From the NCBI RefSeq assembly GCF_964340395.1, contig NC_135565.1:11847742-11911741 (forward strand): a stretch of DNA of 64,000 nt, in the 5' to 3' direction. Below the pieces are notes generated by a model. It saw nothing but the letters and a program-made list of their open reading frames with translations. It searched no databases and had not been told where the DNA came from. Positions within the stretch are counted from its first letter, which is position 1, and the number at the start of each line of letters is the position of its first letter. The position numbers and the translations under genes are program-made. The stretch comes from Glandiceps talaboti (Eukaryota; Hemichordata; Enteropneusta; Spengelidae). Below are positions 23,987 through 36,236 of the stretch, in pieces.

Positions 23987-26900
23987 GTAAGTCTCAATAT
24001 TTTCGTTAACAAAGTGCTTAACTTCCAAATAATACGAAACAACGTCAATACATGTCATCAATATTTTTTATGCTGTGTGGGGAACGTTCAGAATGGATAT
24101 ATCTTTGATAATTTACCCTCAAATTTATATGTGAATATTTTTGCACTAGCTGCAAAGCGCTGCACGTAATAATAGTAGTAGTAATACCCATATTGTATCA
24201 CGATCATACAACTTACAAGTATTCGTTGGCAGTAAAGTCATTTTTGATCCAAAAATACTTGTGAGAACATTCACCTGAAGGTAATTTAAATCCAGTGATT
24301 GTCTGTTACACATAAACGTATTTTGTATAGTAATCATTGTGCCCTTCAAGTTCGGAGTCATACCAACCAAAATGATGTATATATGACTCCATACTCAAGA
24401 CGATTTTGAAGTCTAACAAATGTCATGAATCTTAGGAACTTGAAATAGTAACCATGGTCACAGGTACTTGAATTGAGACCCGTGTGGAACGCAAAATTGT
24501 AGGGGAAAATATTGATATACAGGAAAGATTTTATTTTCCATATCAGTCCCAATTCAAGTGCCCATAGATATAAGCTTGGCGGTATTATTCGAATGTGACC
24601 AGTTGAGAACAAGTTTGAGTGCTTACATACAGTATATTTCATAATAAATTTTCAAGTCGTGGTCTAGATGTTGATATTTCAGGTTGCCATGGAATTCTTT
24701 TTTACAAAATGCATGTGTCATGATGAAGATGTATTTTGTTCATCTATTAGAGAGTCATGTGGCTCCAGCAGTCAGCTTTGCCATTGTTTGCAAACGTGAT
24801 TGTCATCACCAAGTGGCACCAGGACAACCAGGAACATACCATCATTCATTGGCACCAAGGGGACGTGGTGGTCGTTCATCATTCAGCGGTGTTGTGGCTA
24901 CAGTCTTCGGTGCTACAGGATTCGTCGGCCGATATGTTGTCAATAGGCTAGGTGAGAAGTAGGATGTTTTCAGCAACACTATTAGTCTGGATGACACGAC
25001 TGGTTTCCAACCCAGTCTGGTCAAAGTCCCTCAATCAGCACACATTCCTGTGCTCCCTCCTACAGCATTCATATAAACATAATTATTTGGTTGCATCCCC
25101 GTGTGATTTAGTTTAAAAGGACTGGCTGTGGAGTCCAGGTTGGATATTGGACATCGTCAACAACAGCTGTATCAAATGAATATTTAATGAGCGGTGACGC
25201 CAGCCCGTTATTACTAGTGACATACACTTTTAGTGCTTCGCTCACTATGAGGTTGAACCATAATTAACACCTTTCATCAGGGCCTTGACTATACTGTGAG
25301 TTGTAGCATGGAAGTATACGTACATGGTCGTAGCGTAACTGTATAGGAACTAGACTACAACACTAATATAGAACATTAGACAGAAGGATTTGTGATTGTT
25401 TACACTTTTTAGTGGTAAATCACCCTCACCCTCATAATCTTAATTCTTATCTCAGACCACAACAAATCATATATCAAACTGTATCCCTAGCTACCCTCCC
25501 ACCTGAGGTTAGACCACGATAATTGTATCCCTAGCTACCCTCCCCTTATCATAGACCACAATAATCATATCAATGCGGTCCCCTTCTTAGGTCGAGAAGG
25601 ATCCCAAATCGTTGTACCATACAGATGTGATCCTGATGACACTAGACATCTCAAAGTGATGGGAGATCTTGGACAGATTGTGATGCTTGTAAGTATTGTC
25701 AGATTCTTATCAGTTCAGAGGTCGCAGTAACATGTTATTTGTGTGTATTTGATGCCACATGTGAGAAGTCTGGAATACATACTAGTTATTCCATGGAATA
25801 CTTTATGCCATTGGAATCTGGTTTGTGTTTTTTGCAGACTTTGTAAAGATAACATATCATCTTTACACTGTCATTCAATTTGTTGATGTATAATTAGCCT
25901 GTGGGAATATTTGTCCAAATTTCTTAATTAAAAAAATGAATTGATTGTGACTGCAATTAAAACTGTTTTCTATGCCTAGAGTACAATGTACATGTATGCA
26001 TGTATACATAGCGTATTATATGATTGTGTGCAATATTTACTCATTGAATATCATATCCATCCTGCAAGCCAAAAGATTAACACCACATTTTGCTGGAGGT
26101 TTTGTGTAAAAAAAACTTCCTCCCATGAAAAGAACTGAAATGGCTATGTCACTTTCTTTAATATTTAACTGATGACTAGCTGTAATGAAGTATTGCACAC
26201 TAAAGCAAGGTATATGATGCTGGTAGCATAGACATTGGCACTGGTGGATTTGGACAATGTCCTCTCCTGAAGACGATTTCGACCTTTGAATTCAATATTT
26301 CACATTAAATCAATGCTAGAAAATAGTCGCAAATTCTAACTGGATTTGAAATCTATTTACCGTGCTAGATACCGTCAGTAGCATTCTCATGTAATATGAA
26401 TATTAATGAATCAACAAAATCAAAGCTAAACACATAGGGAAACATTTTGTTAGCAATGTAATCATATTGCGATACACACGCCCTCTCAATTATAGTCAGT
26501 TGAATCGCTGCCACATAAAATCACAGACTAATTATACCTTCAGACAAATTTTGAATCATTTGTGGAGATGAGTCAGATGACATAATCAAAGTGCACCGAC
26601 GTAAATAACAATGTGTCATGCATTCATCTATGACATTACCAGTGTACGAACTTTTTCTATAGAAGTCATTACTATTAGACTACAATATACTCTCTCTTTG
26701 ACTCTTTTTTTCCAAAATTTAACAATTGATTTGAAATTAATTAGAAATGAAAATCTTATTTCTTAGTCTTACTTCTTTTTATTCCATAGGAAGTAGACGT
26801 CAAGTCAGCTGACTCAGTACGTGATATGATGCAGCACTCCAATGTTGTGATCAATTTAATGGGAAAAGATTTTGAGACCAGGTAAGATAGCAATGCCTTA

Positions 26901-29900
26901 AGTTTAAGGGGGCAAGATTGATATTTCAGTGCAGGATACGAAACTAAATTCTTTTAGTTTAGGGTTTGGGGGTTTGAATCATGATTTTAGTTCTCACTTG
27001 ATAACAAGTGTTTTAATTTTAATGGAATCTGTTTTGCACCCCAAAAAACAAATATTTCCAACAAATTTTGAGAAATGGAAGTATTTTCCCTATGATAAAT
27101 ACATGGCACTAATATACATGTAAGGATGAGCATGTCATATTTGCAGTGCTACATACCCCATACTAAATTGATCTGAAATTGTTCTACAAATGCCGACATC
27201 AGACCGTGGACAAACGGAACATGTTACAAAAGGGAAAAGTAAACAAATGAATTGGATTAATAACACTTGGCTCAGCATGTTGGAACAGCAGAGACTTGTA
27301 TTACACGCCATGGTATGATAAGAAAAGTATTATGGCCTCTTTATGTGTACATGAAATGCCAGGGGAACTGGAACTTTGTTTGTGAATTTGAACTATTATT
27401 TAAAATGGCCATAAAACTGTTCTTATCAAATGATGGAATGTAATACAAGTCTCTGCTGTTCCAACATGCTGTGCCAAGTGTTATTAATCCAATTCAGTTG
27501 TTTACTTTCCCTGTTTGTAACAGGTTCTGTTTGTCCACGGTCTGATGACTGAAGTTGTATCTCTTCATTGTTCTATCTCTGTTTTTACAGGAATTTTCAC
27601 TTCAACGATACCAATATAGAGGTTGCTGGAAGGATTGCGCGCATTGCAAGAGAACTGAAGATACCCAGACTTATTCACATGTCAGCACTTGGAGCAGATA
27701 TGAATTCTAGATCTAAATTCCTAAGAACAAAGGTAAGGTGAACATGGACAATTGCAGTAGCAGTTACTTTTGGCCCATCAGAATATCTTGTAGTGTATAG
27801 CAGTGCGCCCTCAAATAAGAGTCAACATTTGTTGTGAATCAAAGTGATAAAGAAGTAGCCTGTTTACTGTGCTGTCATGCATGATACATCGTTAGCCCTT
27901 GAAATTGCAGAAACTGATAATAACGAATTGAAAATTCTCACCCAATGCAATGGGCAATGACAGTGTGCAGTCCCTTCAATGAGAACCAGTCAGACTATCA
28001 TTATTCAAATGAATTATTATGTAAATGTAGGCAATGCATGAAGTGGACATGTGATGCTTTACATGTTATTTACATATGAATATATAAATTTAACCATAAG
28101 GATGTTTTACTACGATTATTTGGGGTGTGGCTACCTGAATTGTTTGAAAATCTTGTCCGCATAAGTGGAGTATGTGAGGGCAAGGAGGTACAGCCAGCTA
28201 ATGTTGTATCACGACCGTGCAGTAAACAGGTTACCCTGATTGTTGTGCAATGGGGGGATTACAACAGTGCATGTAGGCCTGTACAATTACATTTGCCAAA
28301 ACTCAAGTAGCGATTATTACTCAAATATTATTCCTTAATATTTGACTTCTTTCAACCAAGGAAAATACGAGTGACCTAAGGAGCCTTATACTACTGTGAG
28401 TTGCTAGACAAGTACTTACAAACCCTTAGGTTATGTGCATTTTATGGCAGACTGAAGAAAAATATTTTGGAAAATAATGTAAATATACTTCCTCTGGCAG
28501 GATTTGTGAAAAATCAGAAAAAAACAATGGCACTTTGATTCATTTTTGAAACACCACAGAACCAATGACGCAGACATGGGATGTTGTGACGTGGAACAAC
28601 CAGTGTATATAATCCATGTTTTCTGTTCTGGGTTAATAACTTAGACTTGTGCATGGTATGATGTATAATGCTTTGTGTTTCTGCAGGCTGCTGGAGAAGA
28701 TGTAGTTAAGAAAGAATTTCCTGGAGTAACTATTCTAAGACCAGCACAGATTTATGGAAGAGAAGACAGATACTTTAACCATTATGCTAGTAAGTACTAT
28801 GACAGAAGCCCACGACACATGAGTGCAAGTGTAGCATACTTGGGGTATTTGCATGAGTGCTTGCTGTGTTTTCTGCACCCATACTTTCACTCACTATACT
28901 AATAAAAGTACAGCAGAAATACTGCAAGCACAAGTGTAAATACTCTTGACTACCCACACTGGAACTCACGTGGCATAGGGTTCTGTTATTATTACATATG
29001 TTTATCCGAAAAAACAAATTTCCGTAAAATGACTCGGCAATCAGGTGCTTTTGTGCATAACAAACTATAATCGTGTCGTCGTTTGCACATCATTTGCATG
29101 CAGGTATGCAGTAATGTTTTCAGTATTGCACTGCAGTGCAAATACCACTGGTATGTGCTCACACAGGAACAAGTAATCTCTGGTATATATGTAATAATAC
29201 ATGTTTTATGATTATGTCAGCAACAACAAATATTGCAATTTATGTCTTGCCCAAGGCCTTGCACTCTTCACCAAAAGTGATGCCCAAGCCAGAAATGAAT
29301 TCACTATCAAATTTTGATAAAGATGGATAGCTTTTAGTGCTAGTGAATTTACCCTTGTTCAGGTAGAACACGGAATCTTTCACAAAGGCTTAGTACACAT
29401 GTTACCCCATTCTCATAAAAGGACAGGTACTAGTAGTATTTTAACAGGGAAAGCACAGATATTACAAGAGGGCTAAGTACTTCTGTTGCCTAGTTTGGGG
29501 TGAATACAGATATTTCAATTGGCCTAATTACTGCAATTACTATACCTTGTATAGAGAGAAGCAGAAATTAAAAATCTTTTCAGAACCCATGTTCCTTAGT
29601 AGAAGGAGAATTCAGTAGTCACATAAAGATTTTATGCACCAGTTACATTCTTTCGGTAGAACTTGCTCAAACATTTTCAGCGTGCTCAGAACCCATATTA
29701 CTTTATGGAGGGCAAATAGATGAAAAGTCACCTGAAGACTCTGTAGTCTGTTTTCCTGTTGTTACCTTCTTTGAGTAAAGCTCAGAAATGTTCAGGGTGC
29801 TCAGAACGCTTTGTGCATAGAGTAAACTGGCATTGCGAGATTACTAAGTGCCCTGTTAGTGTTACCATTTATAGGAAGAACATGGTGTATCTGAGAGTTA

Positions 29901-32830
29901 CGAACCCATATATCTTCAATTGTTCTGAGAGAATATTTGATTTACCCACATCAAAATTTTTAAAAATTGTATACTTTCTTTAATTCTACAGATCATCGTT
30001 TCTTTGGTGGTGTACCACTTTTCTTCAGCGACAGAAAAGCCCTCAAACAACCAGTTTATGTAAGTGAACTAATATTTAGATCCAGCTCTACAGTCTTTTT
30101 GGTATTGTAGTATTGTATATGATTCTGACAATTAGGACCATATCTTGGAAAATTTCCTCAAGCTCAGAAATGTTGTTACATCTGCTAGAGCTTAGAGTTT
30201 TCTATCAGATCAGTTTTTTTCTCATAATTCCTAATTCCTTTTATTGTACTTAGGTAACTGATATTGCACAAGCTGTCATGAATGTCATCAAAGACAGAGA
30301 GACCATTGGTAAAACCTATGAACTAGCAGGGTAAGTTGATGTTATGTAAATGTATATAGTAAAACCAATGAAGTATAAATGTAGCAGGGTAAGTTGATAT
30401 GTACATGTATAGTAAAGCCTATGAACTAGCAGGGTAAGTTGATATGTAAATGTATAGTAAAGCCTATAAAAAAAGTATGAACTAGCAGGGTAAGTTGATA
30501 TGTACATGTATAGTACAACTTATGAATTAGCAGGGTAAGTTGATATGTACATGTATAGTAAAGCCTATGAACTAGCAGGGTAAGTTGATGTTGTGTACAT
30601 ATGTAGTAAAACTTATGAACTAGGGGGTAAGTTGATGTTGTGTACATATGTAGTAAAACTTATGAACTAGGGGGTAAGTTGATGTTATATACGTGTATAG
30701 TACAACTTACAAATTAGCAGGTGAAGTGGATATGTACATGTATCACTGCGACTTGTGTAATCTGAGCAGTGGTCTAAATACCTTTATAAACTGCAATCAA
30801 GCTCACATTATTAGACAAATCAAAGAATTACATCTTATTGTTACAAACATTCGAAATAAAGAAGACACAAGGCAAATTAGCACCACAGTGACCCAGAATC
30901 GTAACTTAGCTGATCATCCATGCCTTCTAAGTCAATTTAATCAAAGGGGCACAAGCTTAGTTGATACATTTTGGGTATAGTATTCTACTTACTAAAGCAT
31001 ACGTACATATCACTTGCAATTGACTGAACTCAAACTAAATATTAAAATATTACGTAAACAATCAGATGGTGTAAATTTTTGATACATATTTTAAAATGTA
31101 GAGGAATCCATACAAGGCAATCAACCACTCTAATAAAATTTGTAAGCAATTGATATGCCACAGAAGACATGCATCAACATTAATTTTATACTATGATAGT
31201 GTAGTCGAGGTTTATGTAAGTATTTCATTTATAAACTCAGCTTGTGCCACCTTTAACCGATGCTGGATAGCAATCCATTGTGTGTATACACCAAATTTTG
31301 GTACTCATCTATTTCTCACTGTGTACTGACTCACAAGAAAATTTTGTTGTTGTTTTTTTTCACATGACAAAAAATGTCTTCAACAGTGGGCACATTGCCA
31401 TTCACAACTTAAAGTCTGATGTATTTTATAAACATGTTTTTTAAACATTATTTTAAGCCATTATGTTATCCAGTGTGTTGATTTGTACTTTTTGGTTTAT
31501 TGTTTTATCTCTGTTATACTGTATGTGCGGCGATTTTGAATTTTAAAAATAGACAAGACACTCCAGAAAAATAAATCAACTTTCAACTTTTTAATAGACT
31601 TACACTAACTTTTAATTGTAGAATGCATAGAAATGTTTCAATCTCTTTCATTTCAGACCACATCGTTACCAACTGGAAGACTTGGTCCATTATATCTACA
31701 GAGTGACAAGTCGTTCATATATTTGTTATCCTGTACCAAGACCTTTACTTCACGCAATTGCTAGGATATTTGAGATATCGTATTTCAACCCATGGATGTC
31801 TAGAGATAAGTTAGAAAGGGTAAGAAGTAATTACTCTATTTGTAAAGTTTTAAATCCCCTCCAGGGTTTGCTTTTCTGCTGGATACGAAAGATTTGACAT
31901 TGACCTTCATCTCCAAGGTCAAATGATAAATTGTTCAACACATTTGGAAGTCTCATCCAAAGCGACACTATTCAAATGTGTACACCCACATTGTTAGAGG
32001 TATGTTACTTTTCAATCAGATGTTTGATCGTAACCTTCATTTTCAAGGTCAAACTTAAATTTGCAGAATAATTTTGCCATACAACAAATTAGTTTGGGGC
32101 TATATCACTTTTATAAAGGTTTGTGTTATTTCTATTCGAAAATCACGTAAAATGTTGGGGACAGACAGGGTTAGCTCGGGTGAGTTTTGTTGTAGTTTGT
32201 ACAGGTTGAAAGGTAAAGTTCAATCAGACATATTTCTGCCTTTAGTACACTTGTAATGATTACTGTTATCAACATATATTGCTTTGGGTATTTAAAATTG
32301 CACCTCGTTAACATTCAATTTTGAAATTGTAAAGAATCCCCACTACACTGGACATGTATTCAGCCATTTTGGAAATGTTCTGCATGGGTTTATCCGAAAA
32401 CTTCTGTTGGTGACATCTAAGTTACCACAAAGTCTTTGTTTTGATAAATGCAACGAGTGTCACAGGTGAAAATTGTGTCTGTTTTGATTTAGTTGTAGAA
32501 ATATGTGGGGGTCTTAAGAAAGTTGAGAGTGAAAATACTTTGTTTAATTCCAGATCACTCCCTGCCATGTAGTGTATGCACTAAGATGAGAGTACATGTA
32601 TTGTGGTCAGCTAGCAGTTGATTTGCAAAAAGTACTAATTTTGTATGATTTCTCCTCCTTTATAGTATCATACAACAGAGAAGGTTGCACCTGGTATGCC
32701 AGGCTTAGAAGACTTAGGTATCAAGCCAGTCAGTGTAGAGGAAGCGGCAATCCATGGGCTGAGACGACATCGTGCTGATAGATACTTTGAAGACTCCGTG
32801 GAACAAGCTGAACCTGCAAAACATGTTTAA
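23947..32830 (+). CDS. NDUFA9: NDUFA9, complex I 39-kDa accessory subunit, ten-exon gene (coding span)
   Basis: Coding parts join 23947-23986, 24751-24951, 25591-25688, 26790-26881, 27591-27732, 28687-28789, 29992-30059, 30254-30330, 31657-31819 and 32666-32830. The phases fit throughout and give 1149 nt, 382 residues (human about 377). The product is a short-chain-dehydrogenase-like, NADPH-binding subunit of mitochondrial NADH:ubiquinone oxidoreductase, in the matrix at the peripheral arm. Seen: an N-terminus rich in Ala, Arg and Lys and nearly lacking acidic residues, suited to a mitochondrial presequence; the family start [20 protein letters not shown] with the Rossmann glycines [51 protein letters not shown]; and a terminal LPG-type segment ([11 protein letters not shown]). 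All junctions are GT-AG. Introns 4, 5 and 8 carry MITE-like repeats and intron 8 starts with a splice-donor minisatellite. Confidence 0.96.
24751..24951 (+). CDS. NDUFA9: NDUFA9 exon 2
   Basis: The acceptor CATCTATTAG was chosen because it restores phase 1 from exon 1; a TTTCAG at 24677-24682 gives the wrong phase. Encodes the rest of the presequence and the Rossmann segment with [14 protein letters not shown]. Donor G|GTGAGA. Confidence 0.88.
   Translation, partial: RVMWLQQSALPLFANVIVITKWHQDNQEHTIIHWHQGDVVVVHHSAVLWLQSSVLQDSSADMLSIG
25591..25688 (+). CDS. NDUFA9: NDUFA9 exon 3
   Basis: Acceptor CCCTTCTTAG, donor CTT|GTAAGT. Encodes [13 protein letters not shown] and [10 protein letters not shown], matching the family's VIVPYRCD and MGDLGQ segments. 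Confidence 0.94.
26790..26881 (+). CDS. NDUFA9: NDUFA9 exon 4
   Basis: Acceptor ATTCCATAG, donor AG|GTAAGA, ending in phase 2. Encodes the segment with [15 protein letters not shown], homologous to SNVVINLIGRDWET. Confidence 0.94.
27197..27547. mobile_element. MITE family D with about 105-bp inverted repeats (NDUFA9 intron 4)
   Basis: CATCAGACCGTGGACAAAC at the left is mirrored by GTTTGTCCACGGTCTGATG at the right, and the arms stay complementary through CAGCATGTTGGAACAGCAGA and its reverse. It lies 43 bases upstream of exon 5, so it sits next to the acceptor region. Confidence 0.75.
27591..27732 (+). CDS. NDUFA9: NDUFA9 exon 5
   Basis: Acceptor GTTTTTACAG, donor AAG|GTAAGG. Encodes [19 protein letters not shown] and the segment [10 protein letters not shown], matching the FIHVSHLNA region of vertebrate NDUFA9. 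Confidence 0.94.
28361..28602 (+). repeat. Dispersed hairpin repeat family C, copy 2 (NDUFA9 intron 5)
   Basis: GAAAATACGAGTGACCTAAG at the start, CAGAACCAATGACGCAGACA and GAACAACCAG at the end. Inserted in NDUFA9 intron 5, just upstream of exon 6. Confidence 0.65.
28687..28789 (+). CDS. NDUFA9: NDUFA9 exon 6
   Basis: Acceptor TTTCTGCAG, donor A|GTAAGT, phase 1. Encodes [19 protein letters not shown] followed by [10 protein letters not shown], a hallmark of the family. Confidence 0.95.
29992..30059 (+). CDS. NDUFA9: NDUFA9 exon 7
   Basis: Acceptor AATTCTACAG, donor TAT|GTAAGT. Encodes [20 protein letters not shown], matching the PLGSLGWKTVKQPVYV segment. Confidence 0.94.
30254..30330 (+). 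CDS. NDUFA9: NDUFA9 exon 8
   Basis: Acceptor TGTACTTAG, donor GG|GTAAGT, phase 2. Encodes [20 protein letters not shown] and TYELAG. Its last 22 or so bases and its donor are repeated about eight more times in tandem downstream. Confidence 0.93.
30309..30745 (+). repeat. Minisatellite of the exon 8/intron 8 boundary of NDUFA9
   Basis: About nine units of 45-56 bases. Each carries a version of CCTATGAACTAGCAGG followed by GTAAGTTGAT and a tail like ATGTACATGTATA. Unit 1 is the real exon 8 end and donor; the other copies lie in intron 8. Most copies keep AGG|GTAAGT intact, so the array holds several potential 5' splice sites. Units drift (GGGGGTAAG in two, GTGAAG in the last). Confidence 0.9.
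30948..31255. mobile_element. MITE family E, copy 1 (NDUFA9 intron 8)
   Basis: The ends GGGCACAAGCTTAGTTGAT and TAAACTCAGCTTGTGCCACC are inverted repeats about 310 bases apart, with internal TTGACTGAACTCAAAC shared with the 59.5 kb copy. Confidence 0.7.
31657..31819 (+). CDS. NDUFA9: NDUFA9 exon 9
   Basis: Acceptor TCATTTCAG, donor AGG|GTAAGA. Encodes [17 protein letters not shown] and [19 protein letters not shown], homologous to RVFEISPFEPWITRDKVER. Confidence 0.95.
32666..32830 (+). CDS. NDUFA9: NDUFA9 exon 10 (terminal coding exon)
   Basis: Acceptor TCCTTTATAG. Encodes [19 protein letters not shown] through AEPAKHV and TAA. An AATAAA lies 113 bases after the stop. This exon and its surroundings (about 32257-32975) are exactly what is missing from the inverted copy at 37 kb. 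Confidence 0.95.
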   Translation, partial: YHTTEKVAPGMPGLEDLGIKPVSVEEAAIHGLRRHRADRYFEDSVEQAEPAKHV

Positions 32831-32942
32831 GCTTTTGTGTTGCTTTATACTGATAGAATATTACTGTATTATGTGTGACAGTTGAACTCAACACTACTTG
32901 TAGGGAGATGTACAAAAGAATCTGATTTAAAAAAGTTACTGG

Positions 32943-32948
32943 AATAAA
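32943..32948 (+). promoter_or_regulatory. NDUFA9 polyadenylation signal
   Basis: AATAAA 113 bases past the NDUFA9 TAA stop, on the same strand. Confidence 0.6.
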
Positions 32949-33915
32949 TTTGATCTCACGGCTACACAGTATTGTATATACCACAAATAGGTTTTGACAG
33001 TGTTTAATGTGATATGGATGTGATACATTCTACATCACAGAGCTCGATATATACTTAGATTCTATTGTTATTTGCAGTCAGCTGCATGCAAAGTACATAC
33101 AACACCACCAGAACAAAACAATATCAAGTTGGAATAAAAAGTAGTTCAGTGAACATCAACATTTTCAATGATAAATTTGATGTCAAATACTCCTATACTT
33201 TCTCACATCCCCCAACATGTTGGTTCTTCTATGTTAATGAAACTGTACAGATAAACTAAAAAAAAATTGCAAATGTTGCTTCGGAACATATAAAGGACAT
33301 GTATGGAAATACACATATATGTGAACACTTTCTTTCAGCAGTACCTGTTTGGCAGGGGTCGTGGTTTTTCTTCAAATAGCGCCCTCATGCAGGGGTTGTT
33401 ATATTTTTGGTGTCAATTCTCTTGATTGCCTGCTTGCAATTCACAACAATGTCATGTTCACTAGATGTGGATGTAGATTGCTGGAGATTTGATGACGATT
33501 GTAGGGATTTTGATGATAATAAATGTTTTAAATACATTGCACATTGTTTTATTTAAAGTGGGGATAACTAGAACAGGGGGGGTGGCAACAGGAGCAGTTT
33601 GTTACACTACCTGTATCAACAACTTTCTGTTGGTGTAATCCGATATACTTTATATCAGTAAAGACCCAATATTATTTATCAGTATGATTATTGCATGTTA
33701 TTTGTACACCTACTATATACACTTCAGTCCATGTAAAGTAGATCTTTCTATGAAAAACAGTATAACCCCTCCCACCCCCAAGAATGAACAAAAACACACA
33801 CAATCCTACTCATAAATTTCACAAATTTGAATTTTAACATTTTTCAGCATCTGGTACGTTATATTGTACATTTAATCCTCTCTCGGGTAGGGTGTGGGGG
33901 TATTTGTACACAAGT

Positions 33916-35839
33916 CATATCACACCATTTGAATTGAATGCCACATGGCAGTGACGAACAAGCTGATTGGGCAATTATGCGTCCCGGTCTGGATTTTGCC
34001 AAAATATGTACATTTAGTGTAAACTTGATTAACGTCTCAACTTATCTGTTTGTCTGTTTGTCTGTCCATCTATCTGACTGTCTCTCGTCCATCCGTTTGT
34101 GTATGAATATGACACGAACTGATTAGGCTCTCCTAAACTCTGTAATGCACATCATTGAATAATTTGCCTAAATAATTATGTGGGTAATCAAGTAACATCT
34201 TAAGGCAAGCTTTATATTCCATAAAAAGTTGTATAAACGTAAATTGGTGATCATAAAAAAGACGTATTTCGTAAATTTTGCAGATATAGATTTATATATA
34301 TTATATGTCGACATTCGAGTATTATGTTACGTGGAGACAATACTGCTGGCTGATACATAACACCTATCGATATTAGCAACAGGTCTTTCATAGTATCTAT
34401 CAGTTCCACAACTGCTTTGTTTGTGAGGCTATAGCTGTTTGATTTGTTGTCGTTGATTTCACACAGTGAGTAAATCGTGATGAGTTCCATTTACAGGTCG
34501 ACGTAGCGCGAATTCTATGATAACACCAAAAGCTAATATTCAAAAAGACATTTTCATCAGATTAACGCCATATGGAAACCCTACACCCTGACAGCTACGT
34601 ATACTTCAAGGATTACTATATGGAAACCCCTCTGACAAATACCTTATAGAGTACCATATGGAACCCCTCCCCTCTGAGGACTGCCTAAAAGACTACCGTG
34701 TGGAAATCTTCCACTCTGACAACTACTCAAAGAAAACCATATGGAACCCCTCCCTCCTGACAGTTCCCTCAAAGACTACCGCGTGGAAATCGTTCACTCT
34801 GACAACTAACTCAACGACTATCATATGACTACCCCCCCCCCAGCAACTACCTCAAAAAGTACCACATGGAGACCCTACACCCTGACAACTGCCTCAAGGA
34901 CTTCCCTACGAAACCCCTCTGACAACTACCTCAGAGTACCATATGGAACCCCTCCCCTCCTCTCTGACAACTTACTCAAAGACTACCATATGGAACCCCT
35001 CCCCTCTGACAACTACCTCAAGGACTACCATATGGAAACCCCCTCTGACAACTAGCTCAAAGACTGCCATATGGAACCCCTCCCCTCTGACAACTGCCTC
35101 AAGGACTACCATATGGAACCCCTCTGACAACTACCTCAAAGAGTACCAAATGGAAAACCCTCCCCTCTGACAACTACCTCAAATACAACCATGTGGAAAT
35201 CCCCCTCTCTGACGACTACCTCAAATACTACCATATGGAAACTCTCCCCTCGAGCGACTGCCTTGAAGACGACATGTGGAAATCCTCCTCTCTGACGACT
35301 ACCTCAAATACTACCGTATGGAAACTCTCCCCTCGAGCGACTGCCTTAAAGACGACATATGGAAATCCTCCACTCGGATAATTACCTTCAAGACTACCGT
35401 ATGGAAACCCCCTCTGACAAGTGCCTTAAAGAGTACCATATTTACCCCCCCCCCCCTGACAACTACCTCAAGGACTACGTATGGAAATCCTCCACTCTGA
35501 CCATTATCTCAAAGACTGCCATGTTAACATTAAAATTGACTCATGAGGCTATCAAATCTTCAGGTCATCATATACGTAGTAAGAGGATAAAATGCATACG
35601 AGACTATGTATGTTGTATAACTGCAACATAGACTTTAATTATCAAAGCTCTGAGTTCGGCTTCACGGCCTCACTCCAAAGCCAGAGCCAGGAGACGCAGA
35701 TGCTGACAGCTCCGCGGTCAAAATCCAAGTCATGGGACTGCAACGCTATTGTTGTTACAATAATTAAATCGCAATAAGTCACGCATATGAGATGAGCTTT
35801 TAAGATAACAATAGGTTATGCATGGTTATGAGCGTCGTG
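33916..35839 (+). repeat. Duplicon copy A (1.9 kb) with internal tandem repeat
   Basis: Collinear with 54669-56325: same start (CATATCAC then CATTTGAATTGAATGCC), (TCTG)-rich patch, GTATTTCGTAAATTTTGCAG, the tandem array, and the end TTATGCATGGTTATGAGCG. It lies in the spacer between the arms of inverted duplication 1. Confidence 0.85.
34560..35520 (+). repeat. Degenerate tandem repeat of about 42-47 bp in duplicon A
   Basis: Around 20 units like CTCTGACAACTACCTCAAAG followed by ACTACCATATGGAAACCCC. The peptide DNYLKDYHMETP appears in all three forward frames because units vary in length, so the open frames are a by-product of the repeat and not a gene. Confidence 0.85.
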
Positions 35840-36100
35840 ATGAAATGAAAATCTTTTTCTTTTTTTGTACTTTGTTGATACGTGTTTCTGTTTGCCGTGA
35901 AAGCATGCATGGGAAGATCTGTCAAACAGACCAGCTTCAACTTCCGGGTCAAATTGTCACTTTCTGCCAAAAATTCTGGAATGGACCGTTACACAAACAT
36001 TGCGAGTTTTTTGAGTTTTTTTACTAAGGTCATTTAAAGCACATAAGAATTCATCATTTTGTGAAATTTGAGATGTCAGTTTAGGTTTACGTTTTTACAG

Positions 36101-36236
36101 TATTTGAAATGGACGACGAGTTGAAAATATGCCAAACATTTGCAGAAGCGGATATGTACAATGTGTCAGCTGGAGTTCCTAAGCCATGTTTTAAAGATGT
36201 GGACATCCAAGTGTGTGAATCTCCTTGTGTAACTAG
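36101..36236 (+). other. Possible unassigned exon in the inverted-duplication spacer
   Basis: GTTTTTACAG at 36091-36100 looks like an acceptor and ACTAG|GTCAGT at 36236 a weak donor. Between them an ATG at 36109 opens MDDELKICQTFAEADMYNV and continues to CESPCVT. No family recognised. Two more open stretches nearby (36392-36604 plus; 36640-36843 minus, beginning MTLKMSQYQLGDIVILPDGE) are also unassigned. They could be exons of a mobile or decayed gene. Confidence 0.2.

Larger units (their letters stand above)
32068..33778 (+). repeat. Large inverted duplication 1, left arm (NDUFA9 intron 9 and 3' flank)
   Basis: Nearly all of 32068-32256 and 32975-33778 recurs in reverse orientation at 36960-37988, for example GATGTGGATGTAGATTGCTG, CTTGATTGCCTGCTTGCA and the TTTGCAGTCAGCTGCATGCA stretch. 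The 32257-32975 block, which includes NDUFA9 exon 10, is absent from the right arm. Confidence 0.85.

Noticed and set aside
24677-24690. TTTCAG acceptor as the start of NDUFA9 exon 2
   Set aside because: It gives the wrong reading phase relative to exon 1; the acceptor at 24750 keeps the frame.
34825-35631. Overlapping open frames with DNYLKDYHMET repeats
   Set aside because: The same peptide appears in three frames with indels between units, so the frames come from a tandem repeat and not from a gene.
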